DNA of 64,000 bases, taken from NCBI GenBank assembly GCA_046302815.1, contig JBKCHO010000145.1, forward strand, positions 4,046 through 68,045. Direction: 5' to 3'. This DNA is from JALRAP01 sp046302815. GTDB taxonomy: Bacteria; Bacteroidota; Bacteroidia; AKYH767-A; OLB10. Position 1 is the stretch's first letter. Each line of letters starts with the position of its first letter. The notes under the pieces were generated by a model. It was not told where the DNA came from, did not search any database, and saw only the letters and a list, made by a program, of their open reading frames with translations. This document shows, piece by piece, positions 8,434 to 16,394 of the stretch. The position numbers and the translations under genes are program-made.

Positions 8434-10548
8434 TCAACCAAGCTGTATCGTAATTTCTTTTCCTTTTTCCACTTTAGTTCCAGGTGAAATGGATTGGCGC
8501 AAGACCGAACCACGACCAGAAACCCTAATTTGTAATCCTGTCGATTCAAGAAGAAAAATAGCATCTCTCAATCCCATTCCTGTAACATCCGGAACAACTC
8601 CCACACCCGACTGCCTATCCTTAAGTTCGATTTTACTTTGGTTAGGTGTACAGTTGGACCATTCACCAACAGTCTCGGCTTTACTCAATGGTATACCCAA
8701 TTTGGATAATGCAGCTGCGGTTGATTGCGTATTTCCACTTTTAACCATTGGCATATTCATGGCCAAGGGGCCAGTCGCATTCAAACTAGGATGTAGTTCA
8801 ATGGAGGTGGAATAAACCTTATCGGCAATTTCCTTAAAAATCGGAGCAGCTACTTGTGATGCATAATAGAGATTGTTGTTAGGAGCATAAACCACAACAA
8901 TGCAACTATACCTAGGATTATCTGCAGGGAAATAGCCTACAAACGATGCCTGATATCTCTTTTTGCCAACCTGATATCCGTCGGATTTAGATGCGATGAC
9001 TGCCGTTCCAGTTTTACCAGCCACCTTATATTGCGCATGTTTTAATCTAGTAGCCGTTCCGTTTTCAACCACTCCTTCAAGCATGGCTCGTGCATTTTCC
9101 AGAGTTTGATCTGAAGCGATTTTCTCGCGCATAACTTGCGTAGTGAACTTTTGTGTGGCTACGCCCTTGTTTCGGATTTCCCGTACCAATAGTGGTTTCA
9201 CCATCTTGCCGTTGTTAGCAACTGCATTGTAGAAAGTCAATATTTGCAAAGGCGTGAATTGCGACTCATATCCAATGGACAAATAGGGCAATGAAAGCTT
9301 TGACCATCTTTTAAATCCAGTGCTGTTGATGAACGGTGCACCCTCGCCTTTGATTTGCAAATCAAGTTTGTCTGTCAAACCAAATGACTTGATGCGATCA
9401 ACAAAAGATTGCGGATTTTTCTGATAATGCCTGTTAACCATTTTCGAAATACCGACATTGGAACTTTGCTCGAACACTTCTTTCATGGTAATTTTTCCAT
9501 AACCACCTTCCTTGGAATCCTTGAGTACCCTGTCGTAATACCTAATGATTCCGCCTTGCGTGTCAACAGAGTCGTCAGGAGAAATGTAACCGTCCTCCAT
9601 AAGAGCCATCATTGTTGCCAGCTTGAATGTTGATCCTTGCTCCGTACTTTGACCGATGGCGAAATTGTAGGTCTCGCGGTACTTATCTTCTCCGACCCTT
9701 TCCAAATTGGCAATGGCGAGCACTGCTCCGGTTTGTACCTCCATCAATATGGCGCATCCTTTGTCTGCTTTGTGGTCATTGAGTTGGCGCTCGAGAGCAC
9801 TTTCAGCCACATCCTGAAGATTCAGGTCAATGGTTGTGATGACATCCTGCCCATCTTGAGGCTCGATTTCATTTTCATCATTGAGCGGCTTCCATACATT
9901 GCCAGATATTTTCTGCATGAGCCTAACACCAGTGTTCCCCTTTAGATATTCATCAAAGGAGCCTTCGATGCCAACCGCGCCTACACCTTCGATCTTGTAG
10001 CCAATTGTTCGGTCAGCCAATACGGCAAAGGGCTTCACTCGTTTGTTCTTGACTTCTGCAATCAAGCCGCCCTTGTACCTTCCGGCTCGGAAAACGGGGA
10101 GCTTGTATAACTGTTGTTGTTGGGCATGTGAAACATTCTTCTTCAAAGGGTAGTACCTTTTACCAGGACCAGGCCTTCTCGCCTCTCTAAGCAATCTTTT
10201 ATATTCACTTGCACTTCTATCACCAAGGATTCGGGATAGACCCAAAGACATGGAATCCAAACCCTCGTTGAACATCTCCTTGGTAATGGTTTCAACCTGT
10301 AAATCGAGATACAGGTCGTATGTAGGTACTGATGTCGCCAACAAACTACCGTCAGCTGAATATATGTTACCTCTGGAGGGTTCTATTTTGGTTGTTTTTG
10401 TAGTAAGGCTGTCCGCAATCGCTCTCAGCTCCTCACCTCGAACATTCTGGGTGTGCCATATTTTTCCAACTATGGAAATGCCAAAAAGGCACATAAGTCC
10501 AAAGAGGACATAGACCCTTAAGAGAATATCCTTTTTAGTTTCTCCCAT
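8434..10548 (-). CDS. ftsI: Division-specific class B penicillin-binding protein FtsI with PASTA domain
   Basis: This 704-aa transpeptidase cross-links septal peptidoglycan in the periplasm and works with FtsW. One N-terminal membrane anchor (about residues 9-29) precedes a dimerisation domain (from about residue 55, EPSRGNIYSADG). The transpeptidase domain has all three active-site motifs: STFK (306-309, catalytic Ser306), SSN (362-364) and KTG (512-514). The last 65 or so residues form one PASTA domain (VVPDVTGMGLRDAIFLLES onward). The ATG at 10548 overlaps the ftsL-like gene by 31 nt. Dcw position marks it as FtsI rather than the elongation PBP2. Confidence 0.96.
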   Translation of the reverse strand: MGETKKDILLRVYVLFGLMCLFGISIVGKIWHTQNVRGEELRAIADSLTTKTTKIEPSRGNIYSADGSLLATSVPTYDLYLDLQVETITKEMFNEGLDSMSLGLSRILGDRSASEYKRLLREARRPGPGKRYYPLKKNVSHAQQQQLYKLPVFRAGRYKGGLIAEVKNKRVKPFAVLADRTIGYKIEGVGAVGIEGSFDEYLKGNTGVRLMQKISGNVWKPLNDENEIEPQDGQDVITTIDLNLQDVAESALERQLNDHKADKGCAILMEVQTGAVLAIANLERVGEDKYRETYNFAIGQSTEQGSTFKLATMMALMEDGYISPDDSVDTQGGIIRYYDRVLKDSKEGGYGKITMKEVFEQSSNVGISKMVNRHYQKNPQSFVDRIKSFGLTDKLDLQIKGEGAPFINSTGFKRWSKLSLPYLSIGYESQFTPLQILTFYNAVANNGKMVKPLLVREIRNKGVATQKFTTQVMREKIASDQTLENARAMLEGVVENGTATRLKHAQYKVAGKTGTAVIASKSDGYQVGKKRYQASFVGYFPADNPRYSCIVVVYAPNNNLYYASQVAAPIFKEIADKVYSTSIELHPSLNATGPLAMNMPMVKSGNTQSTAAALSKLGIPLSKAETVGEWSNCTPNQSKIELKDRQSGVGVVPDVTGMGLRDAIFLLESTGLQIRVSGRGSVLRQSISPGTKVEKGKEITIQLG

Positions 10549-10955
10549 AAGGTTGGTTCTTCTTGTTTGTTTGTACTAGATGCCATGACAATTTTCATCG
10601 GAGCTGTTTGCGATTCACGAATACCGAACGGTTCAGACATGCGAGCCACTTCAGACTGCTTGCTGGTAAACATCAAATCCGATTTGCCAGAAATATATTC
10701 GGTTCGAAGAGCTTTTAACTCCTTACCTGTCTTATCGATTTCTCTGATTACCCTTTCCGCCTCATAACTATTCGATATGTAAAGAATAGCCAATCCCATC
10801 AGGAAGAAAACGAAAGGCATAGCAGCTACAAGCCCTTCTTTTGAAAAAATGCCGAAAGCGTACATCAGCTTGATGAACCTGCTGTTTGAAGATCCACCCT
10901 CCCTACTTTGGGAAGTATGAACCTGTGAATTGTCGCTCCTCTTGACCCTGTTCAT
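10518..10955 (-). CDS. ftsL: FtsL-like septum protein
   Basis: A small bitopic protein of 145 aa: about 45 polar residues, one membrane helix (AAMPFVFFLMGLAILYIS), then a short coiled-coil-like stretch (EAERVIREIDKTGKELKAL). This topology and the place between rsmH and ftsI are those of FtsL, which with FtsQ and FtsB recruits and activates FtsW/FtsI. Sequence similarity to proteobacterial FtsL is low; the call rests on topology, synteny and resemblance to Bacteroidota FtsL-like proteins. I chose the ATG at 10955, 4 bp after the rsmH stop. An in-frame upstream ATG at 10991 would overlap rsmH by 32 nt. Confidence 0.8.
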   Translation of the reverse strand: MNRVKRSDNSQVHTSQSREGGSSNSRFIKLMYAFGIFSKEGLVAAMPFVFFLMGLAILYISNSYEAERVIREIDKTGKELKALRTEYISGKSDLMFTSKQSEVARMSEPFGIRESQTAPMKIVMASSTNKQEEPTLWEKLKRIFS

Positions 10956-10959
10956 TTGT

Positions 10960-11862
10960 TCAAACTTTGATTGCGGCACGCAACCGGGCACTGCGTGACC
11001 TTGGATTGGTTTGTATCTCTTGTTGGCTTGGCGCGATGGCTTTTCGAGTTATGGGTTGGTAGACCAGGCCTATTCTGTTTCCGTACACATCCCTGTTATC
11101 TACACCATCTACATTACCTGTGTTGATCATGTTCTTCACCATCCTATCCTCCAACGAATGGTATGACATCACAACCAACCGACCTCTTGGAGCAAGAACC
11201 CTGGTCGACTGTTCAAGCAAAGCCCTTAGAGCTTCCATCTCTGCATTCACCTCAATTCTTAATGCTTGGAAAACCTGGGCAAGCCAAGTGTTTGCCTCTT
11301 TTGGGGGCATCAAAGGTTTGATGCAACGCATCAAATCGTGGGAATCATTGAACGGCGCCGATCGCCTTGTATTCACGATTGCTGCAGCGAGTGTTTTTGA
11401 ATTGCGCACCTCTCCATAGTTTGAAAAAATTCGCACAAGGTCCTTTTCGGAGTAGGTATTAACTACTTCAAGGGCGGTGGCGTGCTCCCTGTTATCCATT
11501 CGCATATCAAGGTCATGGTCGAAGCGGATGGAGAACCCTCGTTCAGGCACATCGAACTGGTGCGATGACACTCCGAGATCGGCCAGGATTCCGCTGACGG
11601 GCAGCAATCCGATTTCACCGAGTCTTTTTTCCATCTGGCTGAAGTTGTCCCTTATGAGTGTGAATCTGCTATCATCAATGGCATTGGCAAGAGCGTCTTC
11701 ATCCCTGTCGAATGCAACCAGTTTGTCTTCGGGTCCCAGCATAGCCAAAATAGCTTTGGAATGTCCGCCCCCTCCAAAAGTTGCATCCACATAAACCCCG
11801 CCTCTGTTGCAGTCCAGTGCTTCCAAGCACTCATGCAGCATTACGGGCACATGGTAAGACAT
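10960..11862 (-). CDS. rsmH: 16S rRNA (cytosine1402-N4)-methyltransferase RsmH
   Basis: RsmH (MraW) methylates N4 of C1402 in 16S rRNA using SAM, near the ribosomal P site. The 300-aa protein starts YHVPVMLHECLEAL, has the SAM-binding motif DATFGGGGHS (about residues 26-35), then DLGVSSHQFD and the C-terminal MSYHSLEDR signature. Length is typical. It is second in the dcw operon: its ATG shares one base with the mraZ stop, and the ftsL-like ATG follows its stop after 4 bp. Confidence 0.97.
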   Translation of the reverse strand: MSYHVPVMLHECLEALDCNRGGVYVDATFGGGGHSKAILAMLGPEDKLVAFDRDEDALANAIDDSRFTLIRDNFSQMEKRLGEIGLLPVSGILADLGVSSHQFDVPERGFSIRFDHDLDMRMDNREHATALEVVNTYSEKDLVRIFSNYGEVRNSKTLAAAIVNTRRSAPFNDSHDLMRCIKPLMPPKEANTWLAQVFQALRIEVNAEMEALRALLEQSTRVLAPRGRLVVMSYHSLEDRMVKNMINTGNVDGVDNRDVYGNRIGLVYQPITRKAIAPSQQEIQTNPRSRSARLRAAIKV

Positions 11863-12320
11863 CAGACCTCGTCGTTGTTGTCGTCGCCGAAAATTTCCTC
11901 TGCCAGGTTTGCATAACGCTCTGCATCATCGGATGTGGGAATTCGGAAACGGTCTTTGGACCAGATCTCGATCTTGCTGCCGTAGGTGGATATGACCACC
12001 TCCTTACCCAACCCGGCCCAATCCTGAAGATGTTTAGGAATGAGCATGCGACCGGTATTGTCAAGGATCAACTCGGTGGCACCATTTGCAAAAAACCTTT
12101 GGTATTCGCGAACCAGCTTTTTATTGGAGTTGAGTTTGTTTATGCGCTCCGATTCCTTGATCCACAAAGGGTAAGGAGTCATAGCAACACAATTCTCAAA
12201 TCCGCGATTCAATACAAACCGATCCTGCATTTCCGTAGGAAGCTGGCGTCGAAGACCTATAGGAACCATTATCCGTCCCTTGTCGTCAACCTTTACTTCG
12301 AATTCGCCGATCAGTTGCAT
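11862..12320 (-). CDS. mraZ: Transcriptional regulator MraZ, first gene of the dcw operon
   Basis: This 152-aa protein has two tandem AbrB/MraZ-type half-domains. Each carries the family DxxxR signature: DDKGRIMVP near residue 12 and DNTGRMLIP near residue 90. MraZ forms ring-shaped oligomers that bind repeats upstream of its own gene and, in E. coli, repress the dcw operon. Here the gene starts the minus-strand operon, and a candidate binding site with TGG repeats spaced 10 bp lies about 80-100 bp upstream (12402-12420), consistent with autoregulation. Its stop overlaps the rsmH start by one base. Confidence 0.96.
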   Translation of the reverse strand: MQLIGEFEVKVDDKGRIMVPIGLRRQLPTEMQDRFVLNRGFENCVAMTPYPLWIKESERINKLNSNKKLVREYQRFFANGATELILDNTGRMLIPKHLQDWAGLGKEVVISTYGSKIEIWSKDRFRIPTSDDAERYANLAEEIFGDDNNDEV

Positions 12321-12401
12321 TTCGCTTGGTTGGTTTTTTGCTTTCTCAAAGTGCTGACCTACAGCTCACAGCCTTTGAGGTGGGTAAAGGTAGAAAAAGT
12401 A

Positions 12402-12420
12402 TTTCCACTTTTTACCACTA
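12402..12420 (-). promoter_or_regulatory. Candidate MraZ binding site (mraZ operator)
   Basis: On the minus strand this reads TAGTGGTAAAAAGTGGAAA: two GTGG units exactly 10 bp apart, with a weaker GGG one turn further upstream. MraZ operators in other bacteria are direct TGGG-like repeats with 10-bp period upstream of mraZ. The site could overlap the mraZ promoter, because TACTTTTT follows immediately on the minus strand. Binding is inferred from pattern and position only. Confidence 0.55.
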
Positions 12421-12593
12421 AAAGCCCTTTTTGTTGATAATTTTTCTGGATGAGGGTAAAACAAATCAATCTTTGTCCAATCACAAAACCTTATACTAAT
12501 TGATTTAACGGAAGTTTCATCAAAAATATTGCTTGGTTAATAGGGTGGTAGAAAGTGTGTAAATATTTAATAGCTGTTCAAAACCCAATTCCT

Positions 12594-12601
12594 TACTTTT
12601 G
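12594..12601 (+). promoter_or_regulatory. -7 promoter element for the glsA-like operon
   Basis: TACTTTTG matches the Bacteroidota -7 consensus TAnnTTTG, 22 bp before the ATG at 12624. I see no convincing -33 TTG at the usual distance, so this is a moderate call. Confidence 0.45.
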
Positions 12602-12623
12602 AATCCAAAGCAGAGCCTGGAAG

Positions 12624-13466
12624 ATGGAAAGCCCTGAAAACAAAGTACTTATTGATATTGACAAGGTTTTTAAATCAAAAAACCCTAGGCTTTATGCGCT
12701 TTTACCTGGTTTATTTTTCAGTTGGCTGAAGAGAACTGTCCATCAAGATGAAATCAATGATTTTATTTTAAGAAATGGCCATCTATATGATTTCGAGTTT
12801 GTTAAGGCTATTTTGATGGAGTTTGGCGCTACCGTTGAAGTTCAAGGATTGGATCACATTCCAACATCTGGGGGATTTGTGGTGGCCGCCAACCATCCCT
12901 TGGGTGGATTGGATGCGATGGCTCTGCTAGGTAGCGTAGGCCAAAAGCGATCGGATGTCCGTTTCATCGTTAACGACATACTGCTCAAATTGGAGAATCT
13001 GAAGGGTCTTTTCATAGGTGTAAATAAGCATGGTCGTAATGATGCTCAAATACACAAAAGCCTCGATGAGCTCTATGCATCCGGAAGTGGCGTTTTGATT
13101 TTCCCAGCAGGCATGGTGTCCAGGAAAAAACAGGGAACAATCCGTGACCTGGAATGGAAAAAAAGCTTCATCATTAAATCCAAGAAAAACGGCATACCCG
13201 TTATTCCAGCATTCATTGATGGAGAGAACTCTCCGTTTTTTTACAATCTTTCTAATATCAGAACCAGCATAGGAATCAAAGCCAACATTGAAATGCTTTA
13301 CCTACCTGACGAGATGTACAGGCAAAAGGGCAAAACCATTCGTATTATATTTGGCAAACCCGTACCAAGCACATCGCTCGAAAACCCATCCAATGAGAGA
13401 GAGTGGGCGGACAAAATCAAAAGCATGGTTTATGAATTGGAATCTAACCTCAAGCCTCAGAAGTAA
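12624..13466 (+). CDS. glsA: Lysophospholipid-type acyltransferase, GlsA-like O-acyltransferase
   Basis: This 280-aa protein belongs to the PlsC-like acyltransferase superfamily. The catalytic histidine motif appears as NHPLGGLD (about residues 90-97), with five residues between His and Asp rather than the four of classical HX4D. A later FPAGMVSRK block corresponds to the glycerophosphate-binding motif. It lies 21 bp upstream of an OlsB-like GNAT acyltransferase. In Bacteroides such a pair (GlsB, GlsA) makes glycine lipids: GlsB N-acylates glycine and GlsA O-acylates the product. The same role, or synthesis of a related amino-acid lipid such as ornithine lipid, is inferred here. The membrane-surface acyltransferase call is firm; the exact substrate is not. 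Confidence 0.75.
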   Translation: MESPENKVLIDIDKVFKSKNPRLYALLPGLFFSWLKRTVHQDEINDFILRNGHLYDFEFVKAILMEFGATVEVQGLDHIPTSGGFVVAANHPLGGLDAMALLGSVGQKRSDVRFIVNDILLKLENLKGLFIGVNKHGRNDAQIHKSLDELYASGSGVLIFPAGMVSRKKQGTIRDLEWKKSFIIKSKKNGIPVIPAFIDGENSPFFYNLSNIRTSIGIKANIEMLYLPDEMYRQKGKTIRIIFGKPVPSTSLENPSNEREWADKIKSMVYELESNLKPQK

Positions 13467-13487
13467 GTTGCTATTTCATCACACCCA

Positions 13488-14420
13488 ATGAAAGAACTCA
13501 TAGCACCTATAGATCGGACACTATTGGAGAGCGAATTGAATGATTGGCTGTTCATCAGGGATACAAATAATGGATCAAACAAAATATTCATAGTCGACGC
13601 ATACAATGCGCCTAACACGCTCAAAGAGATAGGAAGATTAAGAGAACTTACTTTCCGTAACGCTGGTGGAGGAACTGGGCTAGATTGTGATTTGGATGAA
13701 TACGATACATCCGGAACCGTATATAGCCAATTGATTGTGTGGAATCCGATAGATCGGGAGATAATTGGCGGATACCGCTTCATCGAATGTGGTCGAGCCG
13801 ACCGGAATCCAGATGGTGGAATACGCCTTGCCACTGCTGAGTTGTTTTCCTTCTCCGAGAAGTTCATCAATGAATACATGCCATACACCATTGAATTGGG
13901 AAGGTCGTTCGTACAGCCCCGATATCAACCATCAAGTGAGAACAGAAAAGGACTGTTCTCATTGGATAATCTCTGGGACGGATTAGGAGCCATCATCGTT
14001 GACTACCCTCACATCAAGTATTTCTTCGGGAAGGTTACCATGTACTCCCAATTTGATGGCATGGCTCGAGATTATATCCTTTCATTCATAAACCACCTTT
14101 TCCCTGACAACGAAAAACTGGCTAACCCATTACATCCTTTACCGGTGATAAACGACATGTCGGCATTCATGAGCGAAATCGATGGACTGCCTTACAAGGA
14201 TGCTCATCGCATATTGAACGGGAAAGTGCGTGATAGGGGCGAAAACATTCCTCCACTTTTCAATTCATACATGAATCTCTCCTCCACCATGAAAACATTT
14301 GGGACCTCCAGAAACAACCATTTTGGAGATGTGGAAGAGACCGGTATCCTTGTGACCATTGCTGACATTTACGACTCTAAGAAGGATAGACACATCGTTT
14401 CTTATAAAAAGGCTCCTTAA
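13488..14420 (+). CDS. glsB: GNAT-fold N-acyltransferase, GlsB/OlsB-like
   Basis: This 310-aa protein resembles the hemolysin/OlsB-type acyltransferases of the GNAT fold. A core segment LRELTFRNAGGGTGLD (about residues 46-61) is followed by the substrate segment DEYDTSGTVYSQLIV and then IIGGYRFI. In characterised relatives (OlsB for ornithine, GlsB for glycine) the enzyme transfers a 3-hydroxy fatty acid from acyl-ACP onto the amino group of the amino acid. It is encoded just after the GlsA-like O-acyltransferase and 5 bp before engB, so the three genes look co-transcribed. Amino-acid specificity cannot be read from the sequence; glycine is favoured by phylum. Confidence 0.75.
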   Translation: MKELIAPIDRTLLESELNDWLFIRDTNNGSNKIFIVDAYNAPNTLKEIGRLRELTFRNAGGGTGLDCDLDEYDTSGTVYSQLIVWNPIDREIIGGYRFIECGRADRNPDGGIRLATAELFSFSEKFINEYMPYTIELGRSFVQPRYQPSSENRKGLFSLDNLWDGLGAIIVDYPHIKYFFGKVTMYSQFDGMARDYILSFINHLFPDNEKLANPLHPLPVINDMSAFMSEIDGLPYKDAHRILNGKVRDRGENIPPLFNSYMNLSSTMKTFGTSRNNHFGDVEETGILVTIADIYDSKKDRHIVSYKKAP

Positions 14421-14425
14421 GAAGC

Positions 14426-15019
14426 ATGGCCGCACAATTGAAAGCCGAATTCATTTCCAGCGTTGCAGACTACAGGAAATGTCCGAATCATCCGAATTCG
14501 GAGTTTGCTTTCATTGGCAGATCCAATGTGGGTAAATCCTCTCTGATAAACATGTTAGCGGATTCAAAAGGTCTTGCCAAAACATCATCGACTCCGGGAA
14601 AAACACAAACGATAAATCATTTTATTTTTGAGGAATCGTGGTATTTGGTTGACCTTCCAGGTTACGGCTACGCAAAATCCTCCAAGTCGGAAAGAGAGAA
14701 ATGGGATAAAATGGTGAAGGGCTACCTGCAAAACCGCGAGCAGCTTACATGCGTATTCGTTCTTGTAGATTCAAGGCTAGAGCCTCAAAAATCAGATTTG
14801 GAATTCATCAATAGCCTAGGAGAGTCGGGCATACCCTTGGCAATTGTCTTCACCAAATGTGACAAATTGACTAAAAACCAATTGCAATCGAATCTATCCA
14901 ATTACAAAAACAAACTTTTAGGTTGGTGGGATGAACTTCCACCTACTTTCATCACATCGGCAGAGTCAAAAGCGGGGAAAGACGAGATGCTCGAATTCAT
15001 CCACAAATTTTCTAAGTAG
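14426..15019 (+). CDS. engB: Ribosome biogenesis GTPase EngB (YsxC/YihA)
   Basis: This 197-aa TRAFAC GTPase is needed for late 50S subunit assembly. All G motifs are visible: G1 GRSNVGKSS (about residues 32-40), a threonine-containing switch region STPGKTQTIN, G3 DLPGYGYAKSS, G4 TKCDK and G5-like TSAES. Length is typical of YsxC. It begins 5 bp after the glsB-like stop, on the same strand. Its stop is 7 bp from the convergent gldC stop. Confidence 0.96.
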   Translation: MAAQLKAEFISSVADYRKCPNHPNSEFAFIGRSNVGKSSLINMLADSKGLAKTSSTPGKTQTINHFIFEESWYLVDLPGYGYAKSSKSEREKWDKMVKGYLQNREQLTCVFVLVDSRLEPQKSDLEFINSLGESGIPLAIVFTKCDKLTKNQLQSNLSNYKNKLLGWWDELPPTFITSAESKAGKDEMLEFIHKFSK

Positions 15020-15026
15020 GCATGCC

Positions 15027-15356
15027 TTAACGGATCACATTAGTCATCTTGCCAAATCGTTCGGCAAAGGCTGTTATTTCCGCTGAAGCTTTCTCATCAT
15101 TAGTTGAACGGCGATAGGTATCAGCCATGCTTCGGAAAGTTTCATAAAACAGATGTTGCATTTCCTCGACCATCATCTGCTTCGTCCACAAATCGATTCT
15201 CAAGGTGCATTTGTCTTTGGGATCCCATATGGATATAATCACCGAACTACACTCTTTCACCCCCTCGATTCCTGAATCATCCGCCTTCCATGTGATGCTC
15301 TCGGGCATCTTGCTATCATCCAAAGTGACACTGAAACTGATTTCTGATTTTTTCAT
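15027..15356 (-). CDS. gldC: Gliding motility protein GldC
   Basis: A 109-aa protein whose start MKKSEISFSVTLDD and following KMPESITWKADDSG are characteristic of GldC, a small soluble protein of gliding Bacteroidota. In Flavobacterium johnsoniae gldC follows gldB and contributes to gliding; its biochemical role is unknown. I chose the ATG at 15356, which starts 7 bp after the gldB stop. An upstream in-frame ATG at 15416 would extend the protein 20 residues into gldB with no family similarity. It ends convergent with engB. Confidence 0.88.
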   Translation of the reverse strand: MKKSEISFSVTLDDSKMPESITWKADDSGIEGVKECSSVIISIWDPKDKCTLRIDLWTKQMMVEEMQHLFYETFRSMADTYRRSTNDEKASAEITAFAERFGKMTNVIR

Positions 15357-15363
15357 AAAGCTG

Positions 15364-16376
15364 TTATGGTTTATAGGAAGAGCCCTCAAGTATTCCGAGA
15401 GCATCTTTATTGTCAATTAGCTCTTTCAAAGTACTATTATTATTATCCATGTATTCCCTAACAATCTTAAGTCCGATGTAAGAGGCTATTTTATCTGGGG
15501 CTTCGTCAGGGAACCCGGAAGTTTTTGGGGCCTGCACCAAAAATTTGGAGTACAACGACCTATCCGTACTGAAAAGCATTTTGTTTTCGATGAACAATGC
15601 CCAAATGCGCTCTTCGTTTTCTTCGCACCAGTTCAACTCATTTTCCGAATACCCTAACAAAAGCGAATCCTTGATATCCGGCAACATCATTTGTACATAA
15701 TACAAGGATTTTCCTTGGTGAATCATTTGACTCAAAAAATCCTTGCCAGCCAACTCGCCCGGGTGTTCACTTTCATACCAGCCCAGTGCTGCAGACGGAA
15801 CTACTTGCTCAGGTATCATTCTTTTGCGAAGATAGAGCGGGAACCTGAGCTCTTGGTAGAACCTAGAATCTGAGCCCAGGAACATATCCAAACCCAGACC
15901 CAGGATGTTGGAATCAGCGACTATAGCATAGTTGAAAAATGAATTCAAGGTTACAACCCTAGGAAAATCCTCTTGAGGAAAATGCTTGTGATAATTTAAA
16001 GAAAACTCGTTGACCTGTGAATGTATAGACTCCAAATCACCGAAAACGGAGTCGATTGCAGCATTTACACTTTTTACACACTACTGTCATTGACAAATTT
16101 TCGAAGAGCCTCTTGGATTTCCTCCTCCTCGCCTTTCTCGATTTGCAGAACACCGTGAGTATAATTTTCGAAAAAGACGCCATACCGCTTTGAAAGTATA
16201 GACAACGAATCGCCCTTTAAAGCCACAACTTGAAGATCCTGATCAAACCTCTCAATGACTATATCAGATTGAGAATCCGTTACATCTGAACCTGAACAAC
16301 CAACGACAATGGTAGCACAGAGCATGAAGAACAAATTTCGAAATACTTTCAATGTGTTTTTTGAGTAAAATTGCAT
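15364..16376 (-). pseudogene. gldB: Gliding motility lipoprotein GldB, interrupted by a frameshift
   Basis: Two out-of-frame pieces together form one GldB. The N-terminal piece (16074-16376, ATG at 16376) has a signal peptide with lipobox VVGC and the segment IVIERFDQDL, ending at TAA after FVNDSSV. The C-terminal piece (15364 to about 16080) continues KSVNAAIDSVFGDLES and then VTLNSFFNYAIV and LGLDMFLGSDS, all GldB-like. Removing one GT from the GTGTGT at 16076-16081 (minus strand) restores a single 336-aa frame, close to the usual GldB length. GldB is a membrane-anchored lipoprotein required for gliding in F. johnsoniae. The break may be a sequencing/assembly error or a real mutation. gldC follows in the same operon. 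Confidence 0.85.
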
Positions 16377-16386
16377 GACCAAAAGA

Positions 16387-16394
16387 CAAATCTA
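16387..16394 (-). promoter_or_regulatory. -7 promoter element of gldB-gldC
   Basis: The minus strand reads TAGATTTG, a full match to TAnnTTTG, ending 10 nt before the gldB ATG at 16376. It overlaps the first base of the divergent gene at 16394. The transcript would have almost no leader. Confidence 0.5.

Larger units (their letters stand above)
12321..12623. other. Divergent intergenic region between mraZ and the glsA-like gene
   Basis: 303 bp with no credible ORF, containing the control regions of two divergent operons. On the minus side is the TGG-repeat candidate operator (12402-12420). On the plus side is a -7-like element (12594-12601). The remainder is AT-rich and I see no hairpin with a T-run or other clear structure. 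Confidence 0.7.

Noticed and set aside
15018..15025. GGCATGCC palindrome between convergent engB and gldC
   Set aside because: An 8-bp palindrome without T-run or flanking stem; expected by chance.
16074..16083. Programmed frameshifting as the explanation of gldB
   Set aside because: The site has no classical slippery heptamer in the needed frame and no clear stimulating structure; mutation or sequence error at the GT repeat is simpler.
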